A DNA stretch of 64,000 bases from Oceanimonas sp. GK1 (GCF_000243075.1 NC_016745.1:2745001-2809000); one strand, 5' to 3'. Shown: positions 8,946-17,247, numbered from the stretch's first letter. A program made the numbers and translations. Notes: generated by a model from the sequence alone, not told the origin.

Positions 8946-9004
8946 GGGTTAGGGGTTAGGGGTTAGGGGTTAGGGGTTAGGGGTTAGGGGTTAGGGGTTA
9001 GGGG
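8942..9004 (+). repeat. TTAGGGG heptad array, nine perfect units
   Basis: Nine uninterrupted copies of the 7-mer TTAGGGG. The first unit supplies the stop codon of the LysR gene. The plus strand has many runs of four G with 3-base loops, so G-quadruplex formation is predicted. A further partial unit (TTAGGG) follows the IS at 10266, so the IS landed inside the array. Confidence 0.95.
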
Positions 9005-9038
9005 TTATGGAGTGGCCCCGATAAAGTAGACACTTAAG

Positions 9039-9848
9039 TTAAGCGGCAGCTGCGTAGGCATTGGGAGTTATTCCTCCCAGCGCCATGTGGCGCCGCACTT
9101 TCGGGTAATACTCGTCCGTATAATACCGGACTTCATCTGCCATTTCGTCTCTTCCGAGCATTCCTAATGGATGTGTCCATTCCTTCTTGAGCAGCGCGAA
9201 GAAGCTTTCCGAACAGGCGTTATCCCAGCAGTTACCTCGCCGAGACATGCTGATGGTGATTCCCCGTGTAGTGAGCCATCTCATCACCTCTTCGCTGCGA
9301 TACTGACTCCCCTGGTCAGAGTGGAACAACAACTGTGTCCCATCTGGCCGCTGATGTTGCCATGCCTGCTCAAGGGCCTCCAGCACCAGCTGGGCGCTAT
9401 TGATGGCACCCATGGCTCGGCTCACCACGCGACGTGTACCCAGGTCCAGGACTACTGCGATGTAGAGCCAGCCTTCGTGGCACCGGATTTGAGTAATATC
9501 TGATACCCAGACTCGATTTGCCGCACCAACCGAGAAGCGGCGATTCAGCAAGTTCGGTAGCACAGGCAAGAATGATGTCGGCTTTTGATACCCTGCTTTA
9601 AGAGCCGTGCATGAATGGTAACCAGCGTCTCTCAGCAAGCGCTGAACCTGGTTCTTGCCGCAGCAGAACCCGGCATCCCGTGCTTCCAGCCACAGCTTGC
9701 GATAACCCGGCACATTCTTCTGTTGCCTGGCTCGCTCGAGCAGGAAGGTTTTCAGAGTTTGTCGCTTGATGACACGTTCTCCCGGAGCATGCTGACGTGC
9801 TCGCCAACGATAATATCCCGCTCGTGACACATTGAGTACTTCACACAT
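9039..9848 (-). CDS. IS3-family transposase OrfB (DDE integrase core)
   Basis: 269 aa from the internal ATG, but the frame is open up to the OrfA slippery site, adding VRFAFIEAHRSQRWRVSI just before this Met. Most product should therefore be an OrfAB fusion. The HTH_21-like part (NVSRAGYYRWRAR) is followed by the rve core with the DDE residues in WVSDITQI, FHSDQGSQY and the Glu of ACSESFFALLKKEW. Full-length and without stops. Confidence 0.93.
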   Translation of the reverse strand: MCEVLNVSRAGYYRWRARQHAPGERVIKRQTLKTFLLERARQQKNVPGYRKLWLEARDAGFCCGKNQVQRLLRDAGYHSCTALKAGYQKPTSFLPVLPNLLNRRFSVGAANRVWVSDITQIRCHEGWLYIAVVLDLGTRRVVSRAMGAINSAQLVLEALEQAWQHQRPDGTQLLFHSDQGSQYRSEEVMRWLTTRGITISMSRRGNCWDNACSESFFALLKKEWTHPLGMLGRDEMADEVRYYTDEYYPKVRRHMALGGITPNAYAAAA

Positions 9849-9898
9849 TATCGAGACCCGCCAGCGTTGACTTCGGTGAGCCTCGATAAAGGCAAACC

Positions 9899-10216
9899 TT
9901 ACTTGCTGTGCTTGGCGAAGTACTCTTGCGCCTTTTTTAGGATTTCGTTCTCCAGCTCTTTTCGTTCAAGCAGCTTCTTCAGTCGAGCATTTTCACGCTC
10001 CAGATCCTGCAAACTTTTTTCTGGTCCGATGTTTTCAACTGCTTTGTCAGATGATTTCTTGGTCATGATCCACTCTCTGCGCCAGCGACTCAATTGGTTA
10101 GGATGGATCCCGAGTCTGCCAGCAAGCTGAGCTTGTGTCTCTGTGGTGGATAGCGAGGCCTCGACGGCCTCACGTTTGAATGCATCGCTAAAGTGACGGT
10201 GGGGTTTGTACTTCAT
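9899..10216 (-). CDS. IS3-family transposase OrfA (helix-turn-helix protein)
   Basis: 105 aa. The N-terminal helix-turn-helix (FKREAVEASLSTTETQAQLAGRLGIHPNQLSRWRREW in outline) binds the IS ends. It is followed by a leucine-zipper coiled coil (about residues 70-97, SLQDLERENARLKKLLERKE) for multimerisation. Near the 3' end the 0-frame reads A AAA AAG at 9938-9932, a canonical -1 slippery heptamer that leads into OrfB. Confidence 0.92.
   Translation of the reverse strand: MKYKPHRHFSDAFKREAVEASLSTTETQAQLAGRLGIHPNQLSRWRREWIMTKKSSDKAVENIGPEKSLQDLERENARLKKLLERKELENEILKKAQEYFAKHSK
9932..9938 (-). promoter_or_regulatory. Programmed -1 frameshift site A AAA AAG
   Basis: The heptamer lies in the correct phase in orfA. 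A -1 shift here enters the frame of orfB with no intervening stop (next codons GGC GCA AGA GTA), giving one OrfAB protein. This is the usual expression mode of IS3-family transposases. Confidence 0.85.
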
Positions 10217-10357
10217 AACACCTTCTCATTAAATGAAGGTGTCTACTTTTTTCGGGCCAGTCCAGTTAGGGAAATGGACCGGTTTGGAGCAAAAACCGTG
10301 CTCCGGATCACTAAAACGTGGGTCACCTTCTTCACTGGATAATAACCCCCTCTTTTC

Positions 10358-10371
10358 TTGATCCAGGTCAG
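10358..10371 (+). promoter_or_regulatory. FNR/NNR-like half-conserved site upstream of nirK
   Basis: TTGAT-CCAG-GTCAG: the first half matches the FNR/Dnr consensus TTGAT-N4-ATCAA exactly and the second half at three of five positions. It lies about 82 bases before the nirK ATG, in range for an anaerobic or NO-responsive activator. Confidence 0.4.
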
Positions 10372-10395
10372 TCCTGTTTGGCAACACTCGGACCA

Positions 10396-10418
10396 AACTT
10401 GCATATGAGATACACATA
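10396..10418 (+). promoter_or_regulatory. NsrR-like operator before nirK
   Basis: AACTTGCATATGAGATAC followed by ACATA resembles the NsrR palindrome AAGATGYATTT-N-AAATRCATCTT, with matches at the core TGCAT and ATACA halves. The site ends 34 bases before the nirK ATG, where a repressor would block transcription. NsrR control of nirK is known in Neisseria and Nitrosomonas; here it is inferred. Confidence 0.45.
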
Positions 10419-10452
10419 AATCAACTTCAGCACTCAGTGCAGGGAGTACCCC

Positions 10453-11874
10453 ATGAAGCCATGCAAGCTTGTCGCCGCCATCAGTTTCGCCCTGGCGTTT
10501 TCCGCCCAGGCCAGTTCGCTGCCCGTTGAGGAGGCCGTGCTCACCTCGCCGCCCCTGGTGCCGCCCCCCATCACTCGGGATCATGCCGCCAAGGTGGTGG
10601 TGAAGATGGAAACGGTGGAAAAGGTGATGGAAATCGCCGACGGGGTGGAATACATGTTCTGGACCTTTGGCGGCTCGGTGCCGGGCCAGTTCCTGCGGGT
10701 GCGGGAAGGAGACGAAATCGAATTCCACCTCTCCAACCACCCCGACTCCAAGATGCCCCACAACATCGACTTGCATGCGGTCACCGGACCCGGCGGCGGC
10801 GCCGCGGCCTCCTTCACCGCCCCCGGGCACACCTCGGTGTTCAACTTCAAGGCGCTCAATCCCGGGCTTTATGTGTATCACTGCGCCACCGCCCCGGTGG
10901 GCATGCACATTGCCAACGGCATGTACGGCCTGATCCTGGTGGAGCCGAAGGAAGGGCTGCCGCCGGTGGATCGGGAATACTATGTGATGCAGGGCGACTT
11001 CTATACCAAGGGCGCCTACGGCGAGCAGGGCCTGCAATCCTTCGACATGGACAAGGCCATCCGCGAGCAGGCCGACTACGTGGTGTTCAACGGCGCCGTG
11101 GGCGCGCTCAACGGCGACAAGGCGCTGACCGCCAACGTGGGCGAGACGGTGCGCCTCTATGTGGGCAACGGCGGCCCCAACCTGGTGTCGTCGTTCCATG
11201 TCATCGGTGAAATCTTCGACAAGGTTAATGTGGAGGGTGGCACCGCCATCAACGAAAACGTGCAAACCACCCTGGTGCCCGCCGGCGGTGCGGCCATGGC
11301 CGAATTCAGGCTGGATGTGCCCGGCAACTTCATCATGGTGGATCATTCCATCTTCCGCGCCTTTAACAAGGGGGCGCTGGGCATGATGCAGGTGAGCGGC
11401 CCGGAAGACCACATCGTCTACTCGGGCAAGGTGGCCGACAACGTCTACCTGCCCGAAGGCTCGGCGGTACAGGTGATGCCCAACGGCCATCCCAAGGTCA
11501 CCGCCAAGAACAAGGAAGAGCGGATGATGTACGGCAAGCGGGTGTATGAGGCCAACTGTCAGGCCTGTCACCAGAACGAAGGCCAGGGCATTCCCGGCGC
11601 CTTCCCGCCGGTGGCCGGCTCCGACTTCCTCAACGAGAACCCGACCCGCGCCGTCGACGTGGTGCTGCACGGCCTCAAGGGACCGATCAAGGTCAACGGC
11701 CAGGCCTTCGACAGCATCATGCCGGCCATGCGGCTGTCGGACGAAGACGTGGCCAACGTGCTCACCTATGTGCTCAACAGCTGGGATAACGACGGCGGCG
11801 ACATCACTCCCGAGCAGGTGGCCGAGCGTCGGGAGGAAGGCAAGCCCATCGTGATGGAAGGGAGCGCCCACTGA
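10453..11874 (+). CDS. nirK: Copper nitrite reductase NirK with fused C-terminal cytochrome c
   Basis: 473 aa with a Sec signal peptide (about 1-21). Reduces nitrite to NO in the periplasm. Type-1 Cu ligands H103, C144, H152, M157; type-2 Cu ligands H108, H143, H298; catalytic D106 and H249, all in the expected order ([30 protein letters not shown]). After a linker, residues about 355-445 form a class I cytochrome c (C369-x-x-C372-H373, axial Met in SIMPAM). Such haem-Cu fusions are known from Ralstonia pickettii and Pseudoalteromonas and let the enzyme take electrons through its own tethered haem. Stop and nirV start overlap (TGATG). Confidence 0.96.
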   Translation: MKPCKLVAAISFALAFSAQASSLPVEEAVLTSPPLVPPPITRDHAAKVVVKMETVEKVMEIADGVEYMFWTFGGSVPGQFLRVREGDEIEFHLSNHPDSKMPHNIDLHAVTGPGGGAAASFTAPGHTSVFNFKALNPGLYVYHCATAPVGMHIANGMYGLILVEPKEGLPPVDREYYVMQGDFYTKGAYGEQGLQSFDMDKAIREQADYVVFNGAVGALNGDKALTANVGETVRLYVGNGGPNLVSSFHVIGEIFDKVNVEGGTAINENVQTTLVPAGGAAMAEFRLDVPGNFIMVDHSIFRAFNKGALGMMQVSGPEDHIVYSGKVADNVYLPEGSAVQVMPNGHPKVTAKNKEERMMYGKRVYEANCQACHQNEGQGIPGAFPPVAGSDFLNENPTRAVDVVLHGLKGPIKVNGQAFDSIMPAMRLSDEDVANVLTYVLNSWDNDGGDITPEQVAERREEGKPIVMEGSAH

Positions 11875-12647
11875 TGAACACGGCGCTGCTGCTGGGCCTG
11901 GCAGCGCTGCAGATGGCCGAGCTGCCCGGCGGGGAAGTCCGGCCGCTGTACCTGAGCCAGGACAGCCCGCTCACCCGGGTGGCGCCGTTCCGGCTGGATG
12001 TCACCCCGGTCACCAACCGGCAGTTCGCGGCCTTTGTGGCGGCGCACTCCCGCTGGCAACCGGGCCGGCCCCCGGCCCTGCTGGCCGAACCGGCTTATCT
12101 GCAACACTGGCCCGGGTTGAGCCCGGCTGTTCCGCAACTCGATCAGCCGGTCACCCATGTGTCCTGGTTTGCCGCCGACGCCTACTGCCGGGCCCAGGGC
12201 AAGCGGCTGCCCACGGTGGCGGAATGGGAATTCGCCGCCCAGGCCTCGGAAAGCGCCGCCTTTGGTGCCACCGAGCCCGACTACAGCCGGCGCATTCTCG
12301 ACTGGTACGCCCGGCCCGCCAGCGCTCGTTTGCATGACGTGGGCCAAACGCCGGCCAACTACTGGCAGGTGCAGGATCTGCACGGCCTGGTGTGGGAATG
12401 GACCCAGGACTTCAACTCCACCCTGGTCACCGGCGAATCCCGGGGCGACAGCAGCCTGGATCAGGGCCTGTTCTGCGGCTCGGCCGCCGCCGGCAGCGCC
12501 GATCCGTCCGACTACGCCGCCTTTATGCGCTACGGCTTTCGTTCCAGCCTGAAGGCCAGTTATGCCCTGGGCAACCTGGGATTTCGCTGTGCCAAGGAGA
12601 CCACCGATGAGAATACTCACCTTGTTGCTGATGTTGCTGAGCCTTGA
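11874..12647 (+). CDS. nirV: NirV, formylglycine-generating-enzyme-fold protein
   Basis: 257 aa with the SUMF1/FGE-sulfatase fold: VTPVTNRQFAAFV near the N-terminus, VTHVSWFAADAYCRAQGKRLPTVAEWEFAA in the middle and NLGFRCA at the C-terminus. Position directly behind nirK (1-base overlap of stop and start) is the NirV arrangement of denitrifiers. NirV's role is not settled; it is dispensable for NirK activity in some species. The N-terminal segment is weakly hydrophobic and may be a signal peptide. The last 41 bases overlap the Sco gene. Confidence 0.85.
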   Translation: MNTALLLGLAALQMAELPGGEVRPLYLSQDSPLTRVAPFRLDVTPVTNRQFAAFVAAHSRWQPGRPPALLAEPAYLQHWPGLSPAVPQLDQPVTHVSWFAADAYCRAQGKRLPTVAEWEFAAQASESAAFGATEPDYSRRILDWYARPASARLHDVGQTPANYWQVQDLHGLVWEWTQDFNSTLVTGESRGDSSLDQGLFCGSAAAGSADPSDYAAFMRYGFRSSLKASYALGNLGFRCAKETTDENTHLVADVAEP

Positions 12648-13143
12648 AACACTGGCCGCCCTGCCCGAGGACTCGCTGTACCAGCTGGGTAGCGAGTGGC
12701 AGGATCACCATGAACACCGGCTGAACATCAACGAACTGGCCGGCAAGAAGCGGCTGGTTGCATTTATTTACACCGACTGCGTGACCGCCTGTCCGGTGAT
12801 AGTGTCGGAGCTCAAGCGTATTCAGCAGGCACTGAGCCCGGCCCGGCGAGAGCGGCTCGGCTTTGTGCTGGTGTCGCTCACCCCGGGCGTGGACACGCCG
12901 AAAGTCATGGCGCACTTCGCCGGCAAGCACGGGCTGGATGAGCACTGGACCCTGCTCAGTGGCCAGGACGATCAGGTAAGAACCCTGGCCATGGTGCTCA
13001 ATATCAAATACATGGGGCTGGCCGACGGCGAGATTGCTCACTCCAACGCCATCACCGCCCTGGACGAGCAGGGCCGCCTGCTGTTTCAGCAAAGCGGCCT
13101 GCCCGGTGGGCCCGAAGCGGTGCTTGAGCGAATGGGACTGTGA
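12607..13143 (+). CDS. SCO1/SenC-family copper chaperone
   Basis: 178 aa from ATG 12607, chosen because AAGGAGA precedes it and the residues that follow form a signal peptide (MRILTLLLMLLSLETLA). Thioredoxin fold with the copper-binding C58-V-T-A-C62-P motif and the conserved H145 (AHSNAIT). Sco proteins deliver Cu or reduce metal-site thiols, usually for cytochrome oxidase. Co-transcription with nirK and nirV suggests maturation of the NirK copper sites in the periplasm (inference). Confidence 0.85.
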   Translation: MRILTLLLMLLSLETLAALPEDSLYQLGSEWQDHHEHRLNINELAGKKRLVAFIYTDCVTACPVIVSELKRIQQALSPARRERLGFVLVSLTPGVDTPKVMAHFAGKHGLDEHWTLLSGQDDQVRTLAMVLNIKYMGLADGEIAHSNAITALDEQGRLLFQQSGLPGGPEAVLERMGL

Positions 13144-13160
13144 AAACGCGAGACAAAAAA

Positions 13161-13214
13161 CGTGAGGGGTGAAGGGTGAGGGGTGAGGTGAGGGGTTAGG
13201 GGAAAGGGAGGGGG
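13161..13214 (+). repeat. G-rich degenerate heptad tract (TGAGGGG/TGAAGGG/TTAGGGG)
   Basis: Directly after the Sco stop come units of mainly seven bases: TGAGGGG, TGAAGGG, TGAGGGG, TGAGG, TGAGGGG, TTAGGGG, then AAAGGGAGGGGG. Same class as the perfect array at 8942. G-quadruplex potential on the plus strand. Confidence 0.8.
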
Positions 13215-13242
13215 TCATAACTGACTCGCCCTCCCCTTTTTT
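13203..13242 (+). terminator. Terminator of the nirK operon
   Basis: AAAGGGAGGG at 13203-13212 pairs with CCCTCCCCTTT (one bulge) at 13229-13239, followed by TTT. It sits between the convergent Sco and yceH genes and is partly built from the heptad tract. Confidence 0.6.
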
Positions 13243-13254
13243 GCCTTGTCCGGA

Positions 13255-13875
13255 TTACCGGTTTTCCAGCTCCATGATCCGCGCCTTTAACCGGGCGACT
13301 TCCGCTTCCAGCTCCATGATCCGCGCCTGGGCATCCTCATTGGCGGTGGCCGGCGCCACCGGCTCACTGACCGGTACGTCGCCGAACAGGTGAGCATAGC
13401 GTGACTCCCGCTTGCCGGGCTGGCGTTCCAGCTTCACCACGAAGGGGCCTTTTTCCATCAGGCTGTTCAGGCAGGCATCCACCTCGCCGACATCCCCGAA
13501 GGAATGCAGCCGGGCACAGCGGCTGCGCAGCTCCCCCGGGGTCTGCGGGCCACGCAGCAACAGCTCGCAGACGATGGCCAGCTCGCCGGGGCCGAACTGC
13601 AGCTCGCCGAACTCGGTATTGCAGAAGCGGTGCTGATATTTGGCGGCCCGGGCATTGAAGCCGGCCACATTGTTCACCAGCCGCCGGGCCCCCAGGGTAT
13701 TGAGCACCGACTGTATCTCGCTCTCCCCCAGGCTCAGCACCGGATCCCGGTTGCTCTTCTGGTTGCAGGCGTTCACCAGGGCATTGAGGGTCAGCGGATA
13801 CACATCGGGGGTGGATACCTGCTTTTCAATCAGACAGCCAATCACACGTTGCTCGAGGGCAGACAGTTTTTCCAT
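13255..13875 (-). CDS. yceH: YceH family (DUF480) winged-helix protein
   Basis: 206 aa. Starts MEKLSALEQRVIGCLIEKQ with the typical DUF480 core: TPDVYPLTLNALVNACNQKSNR and the second winged-helix (GPQTPGELRSRCARLHSF). Two winged-helix domains are followed by a C-terminal coiled coil. Function unknown in the family, probably DNA- or protein-binding. The coiled coil contains a duplicated block, ARIMELE twice 14 residues apart, encoded by a 23-base direct repeat (13264-13286 and 13306-13328). Confidence 0.88.
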   Translation of the reverse strand: MEKLSALEQRVIGCLIEKQVSTPDVYPLTLNALVNACNQKSNRDPVLSLGESEIQSVLNTLGARRLVNNVAGFNARAAKYQHRFCNTEFGELQFGPGELAIVCELLLRGPQTPGELRSRCARLHSFGDVGEVDACLNSLMEKGPFVVKLERQPGKRESRYAHLFGDVPVSEPVAPATANEDAQARIMELEAEVARLKARIMELENR

Positions 13876-13943
13876 AGCCAGACTCCTTGTGTTCTGTCTA
13901 AAGACTACCGGAGCACCCTCAAAACACCAGCATTTTCCGCCGC

Positions 13944-14279
13944 TTATGCCGCCACCGGATTATGCTCCAGCGGCGGCAGGCCATGAGCGGCCCGGGCCCG
14001 GTTGCAGGCACCACCGGGATCATAGGCCTCGAAGTCCCGGCACGGGCTGGGCCGGTGCTCGTAAATGGCACAGGACACACAGCCCCCCACCTCTCCTTCC
14101 AGCGCCACACAGCGTGGGCCGGGCTGGTTGGTACCGCGCATGGCCAGCCGGCTGTGACTGACCGGCTCGGTCAGGGCTTCGGGCACGGCAAAGTCGCTGT
14201 GTACCTCGCCCCAGTAAAAAGACACACGAAAAAACGCGCAGCAGGCGCCGCAGCTCAAACAGGGATTGCCACCACTCAT
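13944..14279 (-). CDS. YkgJ-family cysteine-cluster protein
   Basis: 111 aa from ATG 14279, preceded by GGAGG. A longer reading to 14354 adds a hydrophobic leader from non-coding-looking DNA. N-terminal PCLSCGACCAFF and later GGCVSCAIYEHRPSPCRDF form the CxxCxxCC...CxxC...C pattern of the YkgJ/UPF0153 family, which is thought to bind Zn or an Fe-S cluster. Function unknown. Monocistronic by spacing. Confidence 0.8.
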   Translation of the reverse strand: MSGGNPCLSCGACCAFFRVSFYWGEVHSDFAVPEALTEPVSHSRLAMRGTNQPGPRCVALEGEVGGCVSCAIYEHRPSPCRDFEAYDPGGACNRARAAHGLPPLEHNPVAA

Positions 14280-14645
14280 TAACGCCTTACCTCCAGGCAA
14301 AACCAAAACAGTGACGAAAAGAAAAACGGCTGAAATCGAAAACGGCGAGAACACGGGAAAGGAAATTGGCGCTCGGGACGGCGGCCCGGCGCGACGTGCC
14401 GGTGGTGACTCCTCTGAGAAGAAAACGGGAGCCTATAAATAAATCGAAAAACGGCGCCGGGCAAGAAGGCAGACAGCGGGACGCGCAAAAAAAAACCGTG
14501 GCCGCCCTTGCGCCAGGGCATAATGTTAAAAAATTGTGCGCTTACGCAAACAATCAAACACAGCAGTTGTGTTTGCTGATGCGTCGCCGTTCAATACGCC
14601 TTTGGTCGCATTCCCCCAACCCACACAAGAACAGGGATCCGTTGT
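14280..14645. other. Gene-free stretch upstream of the chemoreceptor
   Basis: No coding ORF. It holds the ribosome site of the YkgJ gene, A-rich segments, an AT-rich promoter-like region (14520-14550) and a perfect inverted repeat CAAACACA-GCAGT-TGTGTTTG at 14555-14575, about 70 bases before the chemoreceptor ATG, which could be an operator or a leader hairpin. Confidence 0.5.
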
Positions 14646-16529
14646 ATGAAACTCACTCACAAAGTGGGGCTGACCGCTGCCGCCGTGTTGCTGGTTACCG
14701 TCAGTCTGCTGTCCTGGCTGCAGCTCTCCCAGGTGCGGGAAAACCTGCGCCAGCAAACCGCTGCCTCCGTTCACCAGACCAGCTCCACCCTGGCCCGTCA
14801 GATAGAAAACTGGCTGAACGGCAAACTGGACCTCATCGACATGGCCGCCCAGCAAATCAGCAGCGATTTCAGCCGCGAACAGGTGCAGCAAACCTTTGAC
14901 CTGCCCCTGCTGAAAGAGGAATTTCTGCTGATCTTTGGCGGACTGGAAAGTGAGCAGGGCCGGGCCATCACCAACACCCCCAGCTGGAACCCGCCTGGCT
15001 GGGATGCCCGGCAACGCCCCTGGTATGCGGTGGCCCGGCAGGCCGGCACGGCCTCGCTGACCGAGCCCTACGCCGATGCCAGCACCGGCGACATCCTGAT
15101 TTCCGCCGTGGCCAACATCACCGACAATGGCCGCTTTCTGGGCGCCTTTGGCGGAGATCTCAGCCTGGAAGCCGTTTCCGAGGCCATCAATGTCATCGAC
15201 TTCAACGGGGCCGGGCATGCCTTTCTGGTGAGCCGGAACGGCAACATCATTTCCCACCCCGACAGCGCCTTCAACGGCCGTCCGCTGAACGAGCTGTTTG
15301 ACGACGCCAGCCCCGAACTCAGCCCCGAACTGGACACCTACTCGCTGCAGGGACAGCCCCACTGGGTGGCCTTCACTCCGCTCGAGGGCCTGCAGGGTGC
15401 CGACTGGTACATTGGGGTGGCGCTGGACGAAGGCATGGTCATGGCCCGGGCCGACCAGTTGCAGTGGCAGTCCATTATCATTGCCGCCTTCGGGGTGGCC
15501 ATCAGCCTGGCCATTCTGGTGTTGCTGATGACCAGCCAGCTGAAGCCTCTGAGCGGATTGCACCGCTCCCTGGCCGACATCAACAGTGGCGAGGGCGATT
15601 TGACCCGGCGCCTGCCCATTGTGAGAAAAGATGAGTTTGGCCTGGTGGCCGGCGAGTTCAACGGCTTTCTCGCCCACCTGCAACAGCTGATTGGCAACGT
15701 CATGGGCAGTGCCGAGGCGCTGAAAACACGCATCGGCGAAACCTCGGTGCAATCGGAGCAGGCCGAACAACAGTTGCAGCTGCAACTGCAGGAGCTGGAT
15801 CAGCTGGCCACCGCCATGCACGAAATGGCCGCCACCGCCAACGACGTGGCCCGCCACGCCCAGCATGCCGCCGAAGCGGCCAACGCCGCCAACCGGGAAA
15901 CCGAACAGGGCGCCGAGGTGGTTTCCCGCTCCACCCAGGCCATTGAACGCCTGGCCGCCGACATGGACGACACCATGGCCTCCGTTAACGAACTGGCCCA
16001 GCTCAGCCGCAATATTGAATCAATACTGTCGGTGATCACCGGCATTGCCGAGCAAACCAACCTGCTGGCCCTGAACGCCGCCATTGAAGCGGCCCGGGCC
16101 GGCGAGTCGGGCCGCGGCTTTGCGGTGGTGGCCGACGAGGTGCGCTCATTGGCGTCCCGCACTCAGCACTCCACCCAGGAAATCGGCGACATGATAGAAA
16201 AGCTGCAACAAGGGGTGCAGCAGGCCGAACACAAGATGCAGCAAAGCCAGGCCCTAGCCACCCGCACCACTCAGGATGCGGCCGAGGCCAATGAGGTGCT
16301 GGCGCGTATTCGCGATGCCATTGCCCGGATTAACGACATGAACCTGCAGATTGCCACCGCCGCCGAGGAGCAAAGCGCCACCAGCGAGGAAATCAACCAG
16401 AACACCACCAACATTCGGGATATCAGCCAGGATGTTGCCAATGGTGCCCTGGAGCAGCTGAAAAAATGCCATGCCATGTTGGAGCAGATGCAACACCAGG
16501 ACCGGCTGCTGGGAGAATTCAAGGTTTGA
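14646..16529 (+). CDS. Methyl-accepting chemotaxis protein with dCACHE-type sensor
   Basis: 627 aa. Transmembrane helix 1 at about 8-25, a periplasmic sensor of about 250 residues (dCACHE/PDC style, with [19 protein letters not shown] and [10 protein letters not shown]-like segments: [15 protein letters not shown]), transmembrane helix 2 at about 277-297, HAMP, then the signalling domain with the invariant hairpin tip ([19 protein letters not shown]). PDC sensors of this kind (WxPxxRPWY) often bind amino acids or other small ligands; the exact ligand is unknown. No C-terminal CheR-binding pentapeptide (ends GEFKV). Confidence 0.9.
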   Translation: MKLTHKVGLTAAAVLLVTVSLLSWLQLSQVRENLRQQTAASVHQTSSTLARQIENWLNGKLDLIDMAAQQISSDFSREQVQQTFDLPLLKEEFLLIFGGLESEQGRAITNTPSWNPPGWDARQRPWYAVARQAGTASLTEPYADASTGDILISAVANITDNGRFLGAFGGDLSLEAVSEAINVIDFNGAGHAFLVSRNGNIISHPDSAFNGRPLNELFDDASPELSPELDTYSLQGQPHWVAFTPLEGLQGADWYIGVALDEGMVMARADQLQWQSIIIAAFGVAISLAILVLLMTSQLKPLSGLHRSLADINSGEGDLTRRLPIVRKDEFGLVAGEFNGFLAHLQQLIGNVMGSAEALKTRIGETSVQSEQAEQQLQLQLQELDQLATAMHEMAATANDVARHAQHAAEAANAANRETEQGAEVVSRSTQAIERLAADMDDTMASVNELAQLSRNIESILSVITGIAEQTNLLALNAAIEAARAGESGRGFAVVADEVRSLASRTQHSTQEIGDMIEKLQQGVQQAEHKMQQSQALATRTTQDAAEANEVLARIRDAIARINDMNLQIATAAEEQSATSEEINQNTTNIRDISQDVANGALEQLKKCHAMLEQMQHQDRLLGEFKV

Positions 16530-16562
16530 TGCCGGGCTGATTAATGGCCCTGAAACCGGCAT
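16529..16562 (+). terminator. Hairpin after the chemoreceptor gene
   Basis: ATGCCGG and CCGGCAT pair across a 20-base loop right at the stop codon of the chemoreceptor gene. There is no T-run, so it may be a REP-like hairpin rather than a terminator. Confidence 0.35.
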
Positions 16563-16594
16563 ACTGACCCCTGCTGCACAAGAAGGAGAGACAC

Positions 16595-17146
16595 ATGCTG
16601 ATGCAACCCGAAAAAGCCGCTTTGCTGGTGATCGACATTCAGGAAAAACTGGTGCCCGCCATTGATCAGGGCGAGCGCCTGGTGGCCCGGGCCGGCTGGC
16701 TGATCAGCGCCTGCCAGCGGCTGGGTACCCCTACCCTGTTTACCGAGCAATATCCTCGCGGCCTGGGCCACACCCTGCCCCGGCTGACCGAGCTGGTGGA
16801 GCGCCCCGAAGTAGCCAAAAAGGTCCATTTTTCCGCCGTGGCCGGCGGCTGCCTGCCCAAGCACTGGCAGGACCGCAGCCAGATCATCGTCTGCGGCATG
16901 GAAACCCACGTGTGTGTGCTGCAGACCGTGCTGGAGCTGCTGCAGGCGGGCAAGGAGGTGTTTGTGGTGGCCGATGCGGTGGGCAGCCGCACCGAAGAAA
17001 ACCGCCAGCTGGGACTGGAGCGCATGCGCCAGGCAGGCGCGCAGATTGTGAGCCGAGAGATGGTGGTGTTTGAGCTAATGCAACAGGCCGGCACCGACAC
17101 CTTCAAGGCCATCAGCAAGCAGTTTCTGGTAGGGGAGCAGCCGTAA
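16595..17146 (+). CDS. Isochorismatase-like cysteine hydrolase (YcaC type)
   Basis: 183 aa, AAGGAGA ribosome site. Catalytic triad of the superfamily: D14 (LLVIDIQEKL), K76 (AKKVHFSA) and C107 (GMETHVCVLQT). Short form without extra domains, closest in style to YcaC and other hydrolases of unknown substrate. Cytosolic. Stands alone; a palindromic repeat follows its stop within two bases. Confidence 0.82.
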   Translation: MLMQPEKAALLVIDIQEKLVPAIDQGERLVARAGWLISACQRLGTPTLFTEQYPRGLGHTLPRLTELVERPEVAKKVHFSAVAGGCLPKHWQDRSQIIVCGMETHVCVLQTVLELLQAGKEVFVVADAVGSRTEENRQLGLERMRQAGAQIVSREMVVFELMQQAGTDTFKAISKQFLVGEQP

Positions 17147-17147
17147 C

Positions 17148-17244
17148 GGAGCGCGGGCTGCCAGCCCGCAATTTAGCGCGAAGCGGCAACCCAAAACATC
17201 AAGCGCCCTGCCGGGCGCTATGCAGGCTAGCAGCCTGCGCTCCA
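17148..17244. repeat. TGGAGCGC palindromic repeat element, copy 1
   Basis: About 97 bases, starting GGAGCGCGGGCTGCC and ending GCAGCCTGCGCTCCA. Contains three internal stems: GCGGGCTG/CAGCCCGC, AGCGCCC/GGGCGCT and GCAGGCT/AGCCTGC. It fills the gap between convergent genes and probably acts as a terminator for both. Confidence 0.85.
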
Positions 17245-17247
17245 TCC

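Larger units (their letters stand above)
9008..10264 (-). mobile_element. IS3-family insertion sequence (about 1257 bp)
   Basis: The left end starts TGGAGTGGCCCC and the right end, on the other strand, TGGACTGGCCCG. The 26-base terminal inverted repeats match at 22 positions and share AAAGTAGACAC. GTTA occurs on both sides (9004-9007 and 10265-10268), a probable 4-base target duplication. Two overlapping ORFs with an A6G slippery site encode an OrfAB transposase. All parts look intact, so the element may be active. Confidence 0.93.

Noticed and set aside
8942-9004. Heptad array as telomere or CRISPR array
   Set aside because: Internal position with normal genes on both sides, no terminal hairpin, and no spacers between units.
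10243-11871. 542-codon minus-strand open frame opposite nirK
   Set aside because: Antisense shadow of nirK with low-complexity His/Val/Gly text, running into the IS end; NirK with all its metal ligands explains the DNA.
14280-14354. N-terminal extension of the YkgJ-like protein with a hydrophobic segment
   Set aside because: ATG 14279 has GGAGG at good distance and matches the short N-terminus of the family; the extension reads non-conserved A-rich DNA.
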